From Agroathelia rolfsii (Eukaryota > Basidiomycota > Agaricomycetes > Amylocorticiales > Amylocorticiaceae), in assembly GCA_018343915.1 (NCBI GenBank), contig JABRWF010000007.1, forward strand, positions 3,162,001 to 3,226,000: 64,000 nt of DNA. The letters run 5' to 3'. This document shows positions 35,799-46,286 of this stretch, one piece after another. The notes beneath the pieces were generated by a model. It made no database searches and was not told where the DNA came from. It saw nothing but the letters and a program-made list of their open reading frames with translations. Positions within the stretch are counted from its first letter, which is position 1. Every line of letters starts with the position of its first letter. Position numbers and translations under genes: made by a program.

Positions 35799-36572
35799 TT
35801 ACTCCATCCATAGGCCCGCACCAATCAACCCAGCCCACCCTTCGCCTCTCAATCTTCCGATGTAGATGGCCAAGACGGTATCACTAGCACCACCACCGTC
35901 CCGCTGAGGCTTCCGGACAGCAAAGGCATACCTGTCTTCGAACTCGCTCAACAAATCCACGACCCTCTGCAGTTTCTCGTTGATCGCAAGGAATTTCAAC
36001 GTCTCGGGTAAGTATGTCGGTGGCTTCAATGAGATAAGTTCCGGTTCTTCATCCTAGAATCAAAACGTCCAAATGTCAAACAATGTGATATAAAATTCTA
36101 CATCGCCGTCCTGGCATGAAATGATCAAGTAATAACATACGGAGCTAAGCTGTAGACTCGAAACAATACTTTCAACATTCCCAGGCCCATAATAATCTTT
36201 ACCGCCTGGACCATCCCCCAGCCAAAACGCAACATCGCCATACTCATCCGACTCGCTGCTCTGCCCCAACAAAAGACTACCGCACGCGAGCGAGTTCGCA
36301 GCTGCGGGCGCAGCGAGCGTCAGCTCTCTGAGTATGTGCCTGGACTCTGCAGACGGCGGGGTTGTGTTCGGAGCGGAAATGAAGAGATCGTTTGGGTCGA
36401 AGATCAAAGATGTAGAAGCGTTAGATGTGCTTAGCGAGGGCGCTTGTTCCAGACTCAGGGGAATGATTAGATTTAGTGTCTCTGTGAGTGCAGAAACGGT
36501 TTGTTTGTCCCAGGCGCCGTTGGTGGCCTGGATAAGCTGCGAATGTAGATTTTTCTCCGAATCCATGATCAT
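35799..36572 (-). CDS. Hypothetical protein, 228 residues
   Basis: Not recognised. Two exons, 36572-36141 and 36053-35799, joined over an 87-nt GTATGT...TTCTAG intron; the sum is 687 nt and in frame. Start ATG 36572 (MIMDSEKNLHSQLIQATNG), with ATG 36566 as an alternative; a stop lies upstream in frame. The protein looks soluble and mostly helical. Visible stretches include TVSALTETLNLIIPLSLEQA, HILRELTLAAPAAANSLACG, FWLGDGPGGKDYYGPGNVES, then FLAINEKLQRVVDLLSEFED and a C-terminal IYIGRLRGEGWAGLIGAGL. Continuous frame, a clean intron and an acidic, charged composition support a real gene. No catalytic motif seen. Confidence 0.62.
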
Positions 36573-37523
36573 GGAGCAATCGGCGGGATATAACAAGTTC
36601 AGGATTGCAAGGCCAAAGAAGAGCTGGATGAAAGAGGTGGACGTTCAAACGTTCGGGCTTGAGCTTAAGTGCTCGAGACACCAGCGGCAGAGTTTGTGGA
36701 GAGATGATGCGATAGACAAGTATTTTTTGCCATCCGTACCAACACAAGTCCGAGTCACTGTGTCATTGGCGATTTGACGTCATGTCAGTGCCAGTGAGCA
36801 CCGTGACAGTGTAACGGCTCAGGCCGCTACACTTTTCGATGATGGAACTCGGTAGCTTTTTCCCACAGGGTTTTTTGATGCACCCGAGCCCGGCTTGAGG
36901 GATTTTGGTTGTTGCACTACATAATATAGTTTTTGGTTGGTGGCTTCATGCCTTTTGGTCGTTTTCTCTTCTCTTTGTCAAACCAACGCCAGTATCGGGT
37001 ACTCTCCTGACTCGTGCTTGTCCTACTGTCCTTACTGTTCTACTTCTACCTCCCCTTACTCACTCTCTCTAAATTCATTATCTGTTTCTGTGCCCGTTAC
37101 AGACAGTAAACAAGGCTTCTGCCGCACGAGTACCTGTACGATATCTGGTTCCTATTCTTACTAGGTACAGTACCCAGATTCCTAAAAAAACATACAAATA
37201 CTCTCAAAGGTGCATGGTAACCTTCATGGTAAACAAAACAAAACAAAATGGGTAGCTCAAACACCAAAAAGCCAGCTGTAGTATCTCATCAGAAAAGTCC
37301 TTACTATACAGCAGTAAAGATCCAAAAAAAAAAAAAAGGAATGAGCTATACCATTATAACTAGGGTATCTAAGTCCAAGCCTTCCTCAAGCTGCTAGGAT
37401 TAAAGCTACTCCTGGTAGAGGGAAAGGAAGAAAAAGAAAGGGAGGGCAGGCAAGAAAAAGCAAGGGAGTGATAAAAGAATGAAAGAATGATTAGCCTCCA
37501 CCTCGCCAATGCCAACCAACCAC
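36573..37523. other. Intergenic stretch between two minus-strand genes
   Basis: Upstream side of the hypothetical gene (C/T-rich around 36950-37100) and downstream side of the DENN gene. A-rich runs near 37322. No gene seen. Confidence 0.6.
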
Positions 37524-39961
37524 TCAGAGTCCAAGAAGCAGCCCAAGCAGATCCCTCCACCCGCGCTTGACGATGACCTCGCGTCCGTCGCCATACTCGG
37601 CGCCAAGCCATTCAATGTATTTGGCGTCGATGGAGCTCATGGGGCCCAACTCGAAGCTCAGCACGTCCCGCGGCGTGATCACGAGCGGGATTGCCGACGA
37701 CGACTGTGGGCTCTCGCGGATTAGGCGCGCGAGTTGTTGAAGCTGGAAGCGCGTACTGGCATGGAATCTATGTATTTACATAGCAAGATCAATGTAAACA
37801 CTCCAAATCGCGGAGTAGAAAAAAGAAGAGAAAAAATTGCGACTTACGTCTGGAGCAAAGCGAGGGTAGTCCTGACCTGCATCTCCCTCCTTTCCTCTTC
37901 ATCCCTCTCCTCGTCCTGTTCTCCGTCTCCGTCCCCATCCGGTGACGGCGGCGTCATCCCACTCGGGCTCCTGGACACCTTCATCCCCTTTGTGCGCACA
38001 TAACTCGGTATCCTCGCATGCCGCCTCCTCGGCGAAGATAACAACGAGGACGAGGACGGGGTGCGTGCATGTGAATGTACATGTCCACTCCCACTCCCAC
38101 AGATACCACCACCGCCCTCAATCCCCGCCCCCTTGCCATAATTCACCTTCCGTCCTTCGATCCCAGCCCCAAGCGTGCGGATCGTAGTCATATTCGTACC
38201 CCCATCTGCACCCATGCCCGCACTAGCACTCGTGCTGCTGCCACTGTTACTACTACTACTACTACTCCCCTCAACGCTGAGATCGACATCACCCTCCTCG
38301 CGCGCCCGGCCCCACGTGGCGCTGTCGCCCGCGTACGATGCGCGCGAGTTGCCGCGCCATGCGCCGACCCAGAGCCCCGCGCAGATGATGCACACGTCCT
38401 CGTACACACGCCAGACGTCCGACCAGGGCGAGGAGGGCGGGGAGTCGGGAGAGGCCTGAGGTGGATGTGGGAAGTGATGGGAGTGAGTGTGGGTGTGGTG
38501 GTATTGTTCATCTTTGGAGAGGATGCGTTCGAGTTCGTTCCACTAGGGAAAAAAAAAACATCGTGTATAGTGTGCACATAAGTAAGGTACGGAAATGAAG
38601 AAGGCAGAAAGACATACGAGTTTGATGTCGCTCCACGTAAAGCGTACGACGGAAAGCTTGTGAGTCGGGCCTCTGCCATCCACAGATGGGGGTAAGGGTT
38701 TCGAGACGGAAAGTGTAGGCCGGGAGGCCTTGAGGGGCGTCGAAGTCGTTAGGTCAATAACCAGGTCGTAATAGCTTGGTTTGTCCAAGAGAATTGCGTC
38801 CGTTGTGCCTATACACACACACATTAGATAGACATGCATTAGTTTGAAATTAATCGAGGGAATAGAGAACGTACATGCTACCCAACCATGCTCATGTGAG
38901 TTCAACCTCTCCAGGTCGTTCAAGGTCACCATGCCCAACACATCTACGGCGCGGTTGCGGCCAGCCTGCTGCTCAAAGCACATGTCTGCCGCCACCTGGC
39001 ACAGTATCGAGGCCGCCTCGACAGGAGGAAGGGTATAGATAAGCACACGGCGTTGACCTAGGACATGTTTGTACAGCGTCAGAGCGGACGGGCCCAGAAT
39101 ACGGAGGAGATGTGATAAGTGGAGTGTGGGGTTCGTGGGGTCGGCATCCGGCTGTATATTACATTACCACTTTTAATATGCATCAAGATGAAAGCGGTGC
39201 AACACTCACACCATCGAGCTCCTGGCCCCATCCTTGCCATGGTCCTGTTGTCATGTTCGTGGTTGAAGGAGAGACTTTACGTGCTTGGAAAAAATCATAG
39301 GCCGGTTGCCAGTCTGCCTCGGTGGGCTCGTCGACGACATCGAAGATGGTTGAATGGAGTTCTTTGAGGGCTTTGACATGACGCCAGGGCCGTGGTCGTA
39401 ATGATGGTGCGAGCAGGACGCCAATGGAGGAGAGACGGAAGCCGCGGTGACCTCTGTGGAAGTAGCATAAGGGACAAGCAAGCAAACGAAGAAGAATCAG
39501 AACAATCAAGAAGCTCAAGATGAGCTGTTCACTAACTCACTCATCCGTGGTGGTGCGACGCCGAAATATACATACGCCCCGGTGATCGCCTTTGCTAAAA
39601 TACCTGCATACAACGACATACTTATTCAGGCCCGAGGATCGACAGGGTGGAGAATAGAGTTGGCATACACAACGTCTTCCTCTACAAGATGAAGTCCACT
39701 TGGCAACGCGCTGAATTCTACATTTTTGAGATCGATGTCTGTGAAGATGGCGATTTAGGTCAGGGCCGGGAGGAAAAGGTTTCGAGTAGGTGGACGACGA
39801 CGGACCTTGGTCAGCGGTGAGTGACCAGTCGATGATATTGCCTTTCGTTGGGTGAAATGAGGCATGGAATACGGCAACTATTTGCAAAAGATGAGACGAG
39901 CGGGCCCTGGCAGACGGAGTGTAACATATCATCTCATACCGAGGTCCTTGGGGACAGCCAT
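37524..39961 (-). CDS. DENN-type protein, LCHN/DENND11 (DUF4484) family
   Basis: Eukaryotic family related to DENN-domain Rab exchange factors; likely acts in membrane traffic. Start ATG 39961 codes MAVPKDL, then an intron GTATGA...AATAG gives VAVFHASFHPTKGNIIDWSL, the hallmark opening of the LCHN uDENN region. Further exons supply NVEFSALPSGLHLVEEDVVY-like text, RGHRGFRLSSIGVLLAPSL, KALKELHSTIFDVVDEPTEA, then the central block VLIYTLPPVEAASILCQVAA with DMCFEQQAGRNRAVDVLGMV and WVACTTDAILLDKPSYYDLV. A long low-complexity Ser/Gly/Asp linker (37844-38407) follows. The C terminus is YIEWLGAEYGDGREVIVKRG and WRDLLGLLLGL, stop TGA 37524-37526. Around nine exons. Divergent from the F-box-like gene at 40201 (239 bp shared upstream). 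Confidence 0.82.
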
Positions 39962-40200
39962 GCCGGGCCAGTGGATGTATGTACCGGTAACACTAAACTA
40001 TTAGTTAGTAGTGAGTAGTGTGACAGAAGTTACAAGGCGGCATTTGCTTCCGGTGGCAACTCGTCCATGTTCTTTGACGGACATGACGGAAGCGTGCTTA
40101 TGTCGCTGCCATTTCATCACTCTCAGGCGACCACTGCCTCACTCCTACCTCGCCCCCGTCATCTCTTGCACCAATCCCATCATCAACTCTCTCGATAACT

Positions 40201-40923
40201 ATGCTATCCCTCGGTAACGCCCCAAGCATCTTTGGCTATCTGCCAGTCGAGTTGGCACTCGGCATATTCCAGCTGGCTGCATGCGCATCGCAACAAACAG
40301 GCAAGAGCCTTATCCATACCTCGTCTGTAGTTCGCAAGGCGATCCTACCCCAGTACATGCGCAACGTTCACCTTCGAGACGAAGACGCCAGCGAACTTTT
40401 CTTTGAAACAATATCCTACAAACCCGAGCTCGCAGCGCTCGTACAGTGTATATGGCTCGAGGGCGTCAGACCAGAGCTCTTCTACCTCCAATCCTTTCCG
40501 AACCTCTCCGCACTCATCATATCCGATCTCACACCATCACCTCTCACTCCCCAATACCACCGCACATTGCTGATGTGCGAGTCTAACTCGATCATCCTCG
40601 GACTTCTCATGGACCTCCAATCGCGGTCCAATGGGCGGCCTATTCTAGGCGCGGGTGTCAAACACGTGACGGTTGCCTTCCACAATCCGGTCGATGAGAC
40701 GAGTTTGGCTAGATTGTTATCCGAAGTGCGCTTTTTAGAGCCACGACTGGCCTGGCTCCCCCTGTACAAATATAGCGGTTTCCGCGACGGATGGTGTGGA
40801 CAGCAGATTGAAGGCATGGATATTTGGGACCTTGCCGAGAAGAACACCGCCTCGGCAATTGCTGCTTTGCAAACCCAAACCGAGCCCGATGCCTTAGGTC
40901 AGGTGGGCCAAGATGATCTGTAG
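40201..40923 (+). CDS. F-box-like protein, distant fourth paralog
   Basis: 240 residues, one exon, ATG 40201 (MLSLGNAPSIFGYLPVELAL). GYLPVELALGIFQLAACASQ and SSVVRKAILPQYMRNVHLRD follow the same F-box-like plan as the tandem trio, and the spacing of later blocks matches (SFPNLSALIISDL, VKHVTVAFHNPVDETSLARL, PRLAWLPLYKYSGF, GMDIWDLAEKN), but identity is low. This suggests an old relative placed next to a younger expansion. Its GC-richer codon use also differs from the trio. A substrate adaptor role in an SCF ligase is inference from the family. Head-to-head with the DENN gene, sharing 239 bp. Confidence 0.72.
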   Translation: MLSLGNAPSIFGYLPVELALGIFQLAACASQQTGKSLIHTSSVVRKAILPQYMRNVHLRDEDASELFFETISYKPELAALVQCIWLEGVRPELFYLQSFPNLSALIISDLTPSPLTPQYHRTLLMCESNSIILGLLMDLQSRSNGRPILGAGVKHVTVAFHNPVDETSLARLLSEVRFLEPRLAWLPLYKYSGFRDGWCGQQIEGMDIWDLAEKNTASAIAALQTQTEPDALGQVGQDDL

Positions 40924-41607
40924 GAATCCGACCTCGAAAGATACGGAGAAAGAGGTCCTTGAGGGAACACTGGTGGGACACATGACATCACGGCGTCGAT
41001 GAAGCGAATGAATAACGAGGATGATACGATTTTTTCGGACATGATCTATGAAACGGTACTAATGTTCACTGCTTGCGTGTGCTATATACCAAGCAGGATA
41101 ATATAAGAGGACAACAAGCATAATCTTAATAGCACTTGTACATCTATCTACACATGTACTTTTGCCTTTCTGCGTTCAATTATCTCATTCATATTCATAC
41201 TCACAACTGCAAGCTACGGCCATGCGACTTCATTTAACAAGAAGATAGACGACTAAGCATTTAGACTTGCTGAGAATGAAGGTACTCGACTAATGCAAAT
41301 GCAAAGTACACCTCCATGCTTGGCCGGTCTGTTACGACGTAATTGTGGATGCGCTTGCAGCTAGGCATCTTGTGATGTCATTGTGGCTGAAGGCAGTGTG
41401 GTTTTGTGGCAACTCGACATTTGGTAATTTTCACAGTTTGTCGAAACCTGTCACGACACTCCTTTGCCCTTTCCCACCTCGCTATTCCCAGCTTCTCGGG
41501 CTTTCGTACTACCACTACGGCAATCGGTTCAGAAGGGTACTTTACTGAAAGCTTCTGGAATTATTATAGAGATCTACTTGGCTTCAACGATACCTTCACA
41601 TCGAACA
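40924..41607. other. Intergenic stretch
   Basis: Between the F-box-like gene and the membrane protein gene. No ORF with support; short ORFs around 41345-41600 overlap in three frames. Confidence 0.6.
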
Positions 41608-43821
41608 ATGTCTTCAACGTCGCTTGCCAGCGGTGCCCATGTGCATGTGGTTGAGCCTGAGACAACATTGAATGGTAGGTTTGCGTGGACGCGTTTCAGC
41701 CACGAGGATACCGGACTTATACAACACCTCCTGGAAAGATTCCAGCAGTGCTAGTAGTGATCATGTCAGAATCTCCGGCGGTTTGGACAGACTTTCAGCC
41801 CTCCCAAGCTCTTCGCCGCAAATCCGTGCAGGCCAGGGATTCACAATGCCACCTTCGCCTCTCCTCAATCAAAATCTGCCGCTCTCCTATTCTCTTCCTG
41901 CATTTGATATTCGCCCTCTGTATTCTCGACCTGCTGCTCTAGTTCCAGACACTACAAGAGACACCTTCAGGCGTTTGTCTTTTGAAAGCGAACGTGTGCC
42001 CATCTCACGCCTGATATATCAAGGAAGAGCTGGTATGGATACTTTAGGTTTTATGTGCTCACCGCACCGAATCCATCTATTCTAGCTCACCATAGAAATC
42101 TACGTGGAAGTGACTCCTACATGTCTACTCCCGCTCTAGTCACTCAAACTCAAGATCATCAACACTCTCCACGTCCCGACACTCCCAACACGTCCCATGC
42201 TGTGCCTTCTCGAAGTAGTTCGCCTTTTCGTGTTATCCAACAATGGTCTGTCACGCATCTCTCTCTGGGGCGCTCTATTAGCGAAGAACCCTTCATACCC
42301 GTCAATCCGTTCAGACTTCGCTCTAGATTGCGCTTGTTCTATCAACGCCATAGTATCAGTAGCCTCAACATCTCAAATGCAAATAATAACGATATTAACC
42401 AGCAAAACCATGATGACGATTGCTCCTCTGGCTTTATCGATCACTGTGACTGTGATACGAATTGCTGCTTCTGTCTTTCTCTAGTCACAACCAAAAAAGC
42501 TTGCTCCGAAAATTGCTTTCTGAGGGCTGTTCGTCTGTTTGTTCTTGATACTCTCCCTCGGCAGGTCTATCTACACCTTCTATTCCGACTGCCTGCTTTG
42601 TACTTTACACGCGTCTCTCGTGTTTTTCGTGACGCCGAAGTTAGCCGTCCTGATATTCAGCGCTTGATAGATACCTGGGGCTCTGATCAGTCTACTTCTA
42701 TGAACGTCACCACCACCACCACTACCGCCCCTAATATTAACGAACCTATCACTGCCACTTCCGCCGCCGCCAACAGAATCGACACCCTGCTTCCCCCGTA
42801 CCCCGAAGAATGGGCCCCACCCTCCGTCTCGCCCGCGCTCGCGCGCTTCAAACTCTCGTGGGAAGACTTTATCGACTCGCTCATGACGGAATGGAAGGCA
42901 CTCAACGTCGTCTCTGCTTTGCTCCCCACCGCCGTCGTCACGATGCTGCAGACGCCCGAGATCGCGCATGATCCCGTGACGCGCACGGTGGCGCTGATGA
43001 GCCTGATCTGCTCGCTGACGAGCCTGTGCTATGGGTGTGTGTATCTGGTTAGGTTTGGATCGATGAGGAGTATGCATAAGGCTACGCGGTGGGCAGAGGT
43101 GAGTCTTTACTTAGATTTTCTTTCTTTTTTCTTTGTCGGCGTCATGAATCGTTTGGTTTGTCTTTTGTATTCTATAGGAGGCACGTCAGCAAAGAACATC
43201 GATCCTATGGAACGTCTGGGTCCTCCTCGCCATCCCTGGTGTCTGGCTCGCTTGGTACGTACATCAAATAGCACGAGTGTCTCCTTTATATTCTTATCAA
43301 TAGTATCCTTACCTTGCGGCGTTTCCTTTTTTTTTTGTCCCTTCAGGTCCATGGTGCTATTCATCGCCACGCTCCTGCTTTACGTCTACCGCCTCGGCTC
43401 CATTGCGGAAGAGCTCATCATCATCAACGAACCCGACGCATCTTCCAACACGGTCGGTCCGCGCGTTGCTATCACGGCACTCGTGTGCTTCGGTATCCTG
43501 TACTTTGTGTTGATCATCTCAACGCTGAAGAGTTATGGTGGGTATGCGAGCTATGGAAGCGAGAGGAGACGCCAGCGGGCGGGAGGAGTTGGGGTTGGAG
43601 TTGGGGCTACGAATGTGACGGAACGGGTATCAACGGCGGGGATGCATGGCGGGGACAAGACGGCGGAAGCGAATGATGTCTCTTCTGAGAAACAGCGCAG
43701 CCAGCAGCAACAGCAGCCGCCGATGGATGCTGAACAAAAGGAAGCAGTCCCGATAGCAGCAATAGTGGCTCAGGAAAATATTCCGATTGGTCTAGGATTA
43801 CACTCTCCTACTACCAACTGA
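41608..43821 (+). CDS. Large membrane protein with Ser/Thr-rich N terminus
   Basis: Unrecognised fungal protein of about 600 residues. Start ATG 41608 (MSSTSLAS). A 67-nt intron 41633-41699 (or an unusually short 25-nt one, 41675-41699) leads to TRIPDLYNTSWKDSSSASSD; then an intron ending at TCTAG near 42085 gives HHRNLRGSDSYMSTPALVTQ. There follow an Arg-rich region (FRLRSRLRLFYQRHS), a Cys cluster (CDCDTNCCFCLSL) and a conserved stretch with PPYPEEWAPPSVSPALARFK and SWEDFIDSLMTEWKALNVVS. Four hydrophobic helices follow (AVVTMLQ..., VALMSLICSLTSLCYGCVYL, ILWNVWVLLAIPGVWLAW, MVLFIATLLLYVYRLG and ITALVCFGILYFVLIIS). Introns 43100-43177 and 43256-43346 lie between them. The tail is Gln-rich and disordered. 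Looks like a multi-pass membrane protein with long cytosolic ends. Confidence 0.68.
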
Positions 43822-45000
43822 CTCATGGAACTCTCCCCTTTTTCTCGTAGGATGCAGATGGATTTTCTGCATCCGTTTACCGCTCTCTCTCTCAAAAAAA
43901 AAAAAAAAACTCCAGTACTTGCTTTTCTGCTCCCATTGCTTTCTTTTGTTTAACTCTTGTTTTTCGTTGCTCCACTGTGCTGTGTTGCGTTCACATGTGA
44001 TCATCGCATCCCTAGATTATAATCATGCAATGATATCCACATCATGGTGTACAAGATCACGAATGTCGGGGGAGAGTTTTTTTCTGATGGTATCTACCCT
44101 AGTCACCGCAGTTAGACGTCAATATACATGTGATAACAGTCGATCGCATTATGATGCAAGTGAGAACTTGGCTTCGCTCACTCCATCCGCCATTGTGGAA
44201 ATTACCATTCATGCTTGCCGCAGTTGCTCGCTATGGTCTTTTTTATCAAATGTTGATCGAAATTATCAATGTAGTTATGAGTGAATATAGGAAACAGTTG
44301 GCGTTGTATGATACAAATACGGGTCATTCGTGGATTGCAACGGACAAGGAGAATGTACGAGCCAAGTATGGTTGGATTCGGGAGCAAGATCCTGGTGGCG
44401 GTAGACATGAATGGCTTCTTCTCTAAGACGGTCGACTTTGGGGATTCCGATAATGACCTTGATCCAGTTGTTGCATGCTAGTTGTTTTTAATTTCGTACT
44501 CAAGCTATATTCAAGTATTGGATCTGATTCTTGAATCCTTCCATTGAAAACATCTATCCTCACCCTCCGTTTGTGCAAAGTATGGGTGTACTGGTATAAG
44601 TTACTGCATGAACTTCTGTTTAAGAAACAGGGTAGAAGTGGACGTAATCGGAGTATTTGTGCAAAGTTTGTAGTGCGACTAAACTTCCATCGCTCACCAA
44701 TACATGCCCCGCTTCCTCAAAGAACGGTTTTCGTGTTTCTATATGTTGAAAACATAAAAGAGGGTTTAATCTTTTTTGTGTCTCATTTCTATACTGTAGC
44801 GGCAAACTGTTTCTAACTGCAATGCTAGTATGACTCTTCAAATTATTACACATACACTAGTACATCGAGTTATCGGAGCAGAGCAAAATCATCACAATAT
44901 TATATACAAGTGAGCCTGTGACACTATTTCGTATAAGTCAGAAAAAATTAATATCGAGGTTTTACTCAGCCGACTTACAGATTTCTAATAATATGACTCA
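43822..45000. other. Intergenic stretch with protein-like fragments
   Basis: A-run at 43874-43890. Plus-strand fragments at 44130-44481 (EYRKQLALYDTNTGHSWIAT, ENVRAKYGWIREQDPGGG) read like protein in changing frames and may be a decayed gene, but no family is recognisable. Confidence 0.45.
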
Positions 45001-45267
45001 TCACCTACTAGTAATGATGGTGGTGGTGTAACTTTCAAACGCATATGCATTATTCACATTCCTCTCGGCTAGGTCAATAATAGTGTAGCCCTTGGGCGAG
45101 TATGCCCCATCGATTTCCGGGGCCTGGCGAAGATACCAAGAAAACAACTATTAGGCGTACATCTACTTATCAATGTAGGTTATGCAAACCCTTTTGAGAG
45201 CAGGTGCTGCAGTAACCATACTAATGGCAAAGACGGCAGGAAGGGCGATGGTGTATAAGAATTTCAT
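45001..45267 (-). CDS. Small secreted peptide precursor, 66 residues
   Basis: Two exons: 45267-45190 and 45123-45001, joined over a 66-nt intron (GTTTGC...CCTAATAG...CGCCAG). Exon 1 is a textbook signal peptide: MKFLYTIALPAV, FAISMVTAAPA, then LKR right at the exon end. The Lys-Arg is a likely Kex2 site directly after the signal-peptidase region, leaving a 40-residue mature peptide: APEIDGAYSPKGYTIIDLAE then RNVNNAYAFESYTTTIITSR, stop TGA 45001-45003. It has no cysteines and no CaaX box, so it is neither a typical disulfide effector nor a mating pheromone. A TATA-like TATAAAAAGG lies about 62 bp upstream of the ATG. Function unknown; plausible as a secreted signal, surface peptide or effector. 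The gene is too small for usual gene callers. Confidence 0.68.
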
Positions 45268-46286
45268 TGGGGTAAAGAGCAGAGCAAGACACTGGGAGCG
45301 ACGAATGCGTTTGTACCGTAGTTTTCAGCCTTTTTATACGTTTTTACGATAACGACTTGATGGATAGGCAAAGGCGGTCCTCGGAAATTGAACCGGATTA
45401 CGTCCGTGATAAACCTGGTCCATTACTCTCCATCAAGACCAAGCAATTATGCCCGGTGACCTTCGTACCTATTATCTTTGTTTCAGAGACGCAAGATTTT
45501 AGAGAGCTACCTAGGATTATTAAGCTGCATTTATGTTGAGGTTGAGAATGACAACCTAATATGATGAGCCGAGTACACTAGCTATAGAACCTGAGCAGGA
45601 TAATCAATCATTCAAAGTTCATGCATTGCTTTGAAGAGGTCAAGGAAGGTTGTCTACCCAAGCCAGGCACTAGCGCATTTCCAGAGATTACTTGCATTCT
45701 ACAGCCTCTCATAAGCCCAATTCCGTGACACCATCACAGAAAATCCATGTGAGCTCTCGACACCTGATGACTTTTGTTTGCTCCTTTTACTCCATAGCCG
45801 CAAGGAACTGGCCTCGGAGCTTACTTAAGCAATAGGTAATCTTACGTGCCTTGATATATCCGACATACCAAGTACCAGAGTGTCACCAGTTCCTTAGACA
45901 ACTGACCGGACATCATTAAACAGTAGCATAAGGCCATAGTCACTTGGTATAGGGCCATCCCAGTCTGAATTCCATAAGTCACCGGATTGCCCTCAAAACG
46001 TCAATTTTGCTACCATTAGCAATATATCACGTATTAAGCTGCACACACACCATGTGCGCGGTGAATATACGTTGCAGCAGAATCAAACATATTAAATGTT
46101 GAACCTAACCATTAGAATGTAGGGTTTATACTCTAATACGCAAAAAAAAAAAAAAAAAAAAAATGAATCAGTCACCAGTACCGCGGTTACGATGAATACA
46201 AGCACCACCAAAAGATAAACACCATGAACATAGTGATCGCGGTGAAGATGATTGTAAGTCAAAGAAGAACAAAAGATACCTGAAGC
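45268..46286. other. Intergenic stretch
   Basis: Apart from the TATA-like box, no gene is seen. It has a 22-nt A tract at 46142-46163. Confidence 0.6.
45329..45338 (-). promoter_or_regulatory. TATA-like box of the small secreted peptide gene
   Basis: TATAAAAAGG on the minus strand, about 62 bp before ATG 45267, a normal distance for a core promoter with a short 5' UTR. Confidence 0.5.

Noticed and set aside
38075..38581. Long ORFs opposite the DENN gene linker
   Set aside because: Caused by low-complexity GC-rich coding sequence of the real minus-strand gene.
45001..45267. Small secreted peptide as a mating pheromone precursor
   Set aside because: No C-terminal CaaX motif; it has a signal peptide, which basidiomycete lipopeptide pheromones lack.
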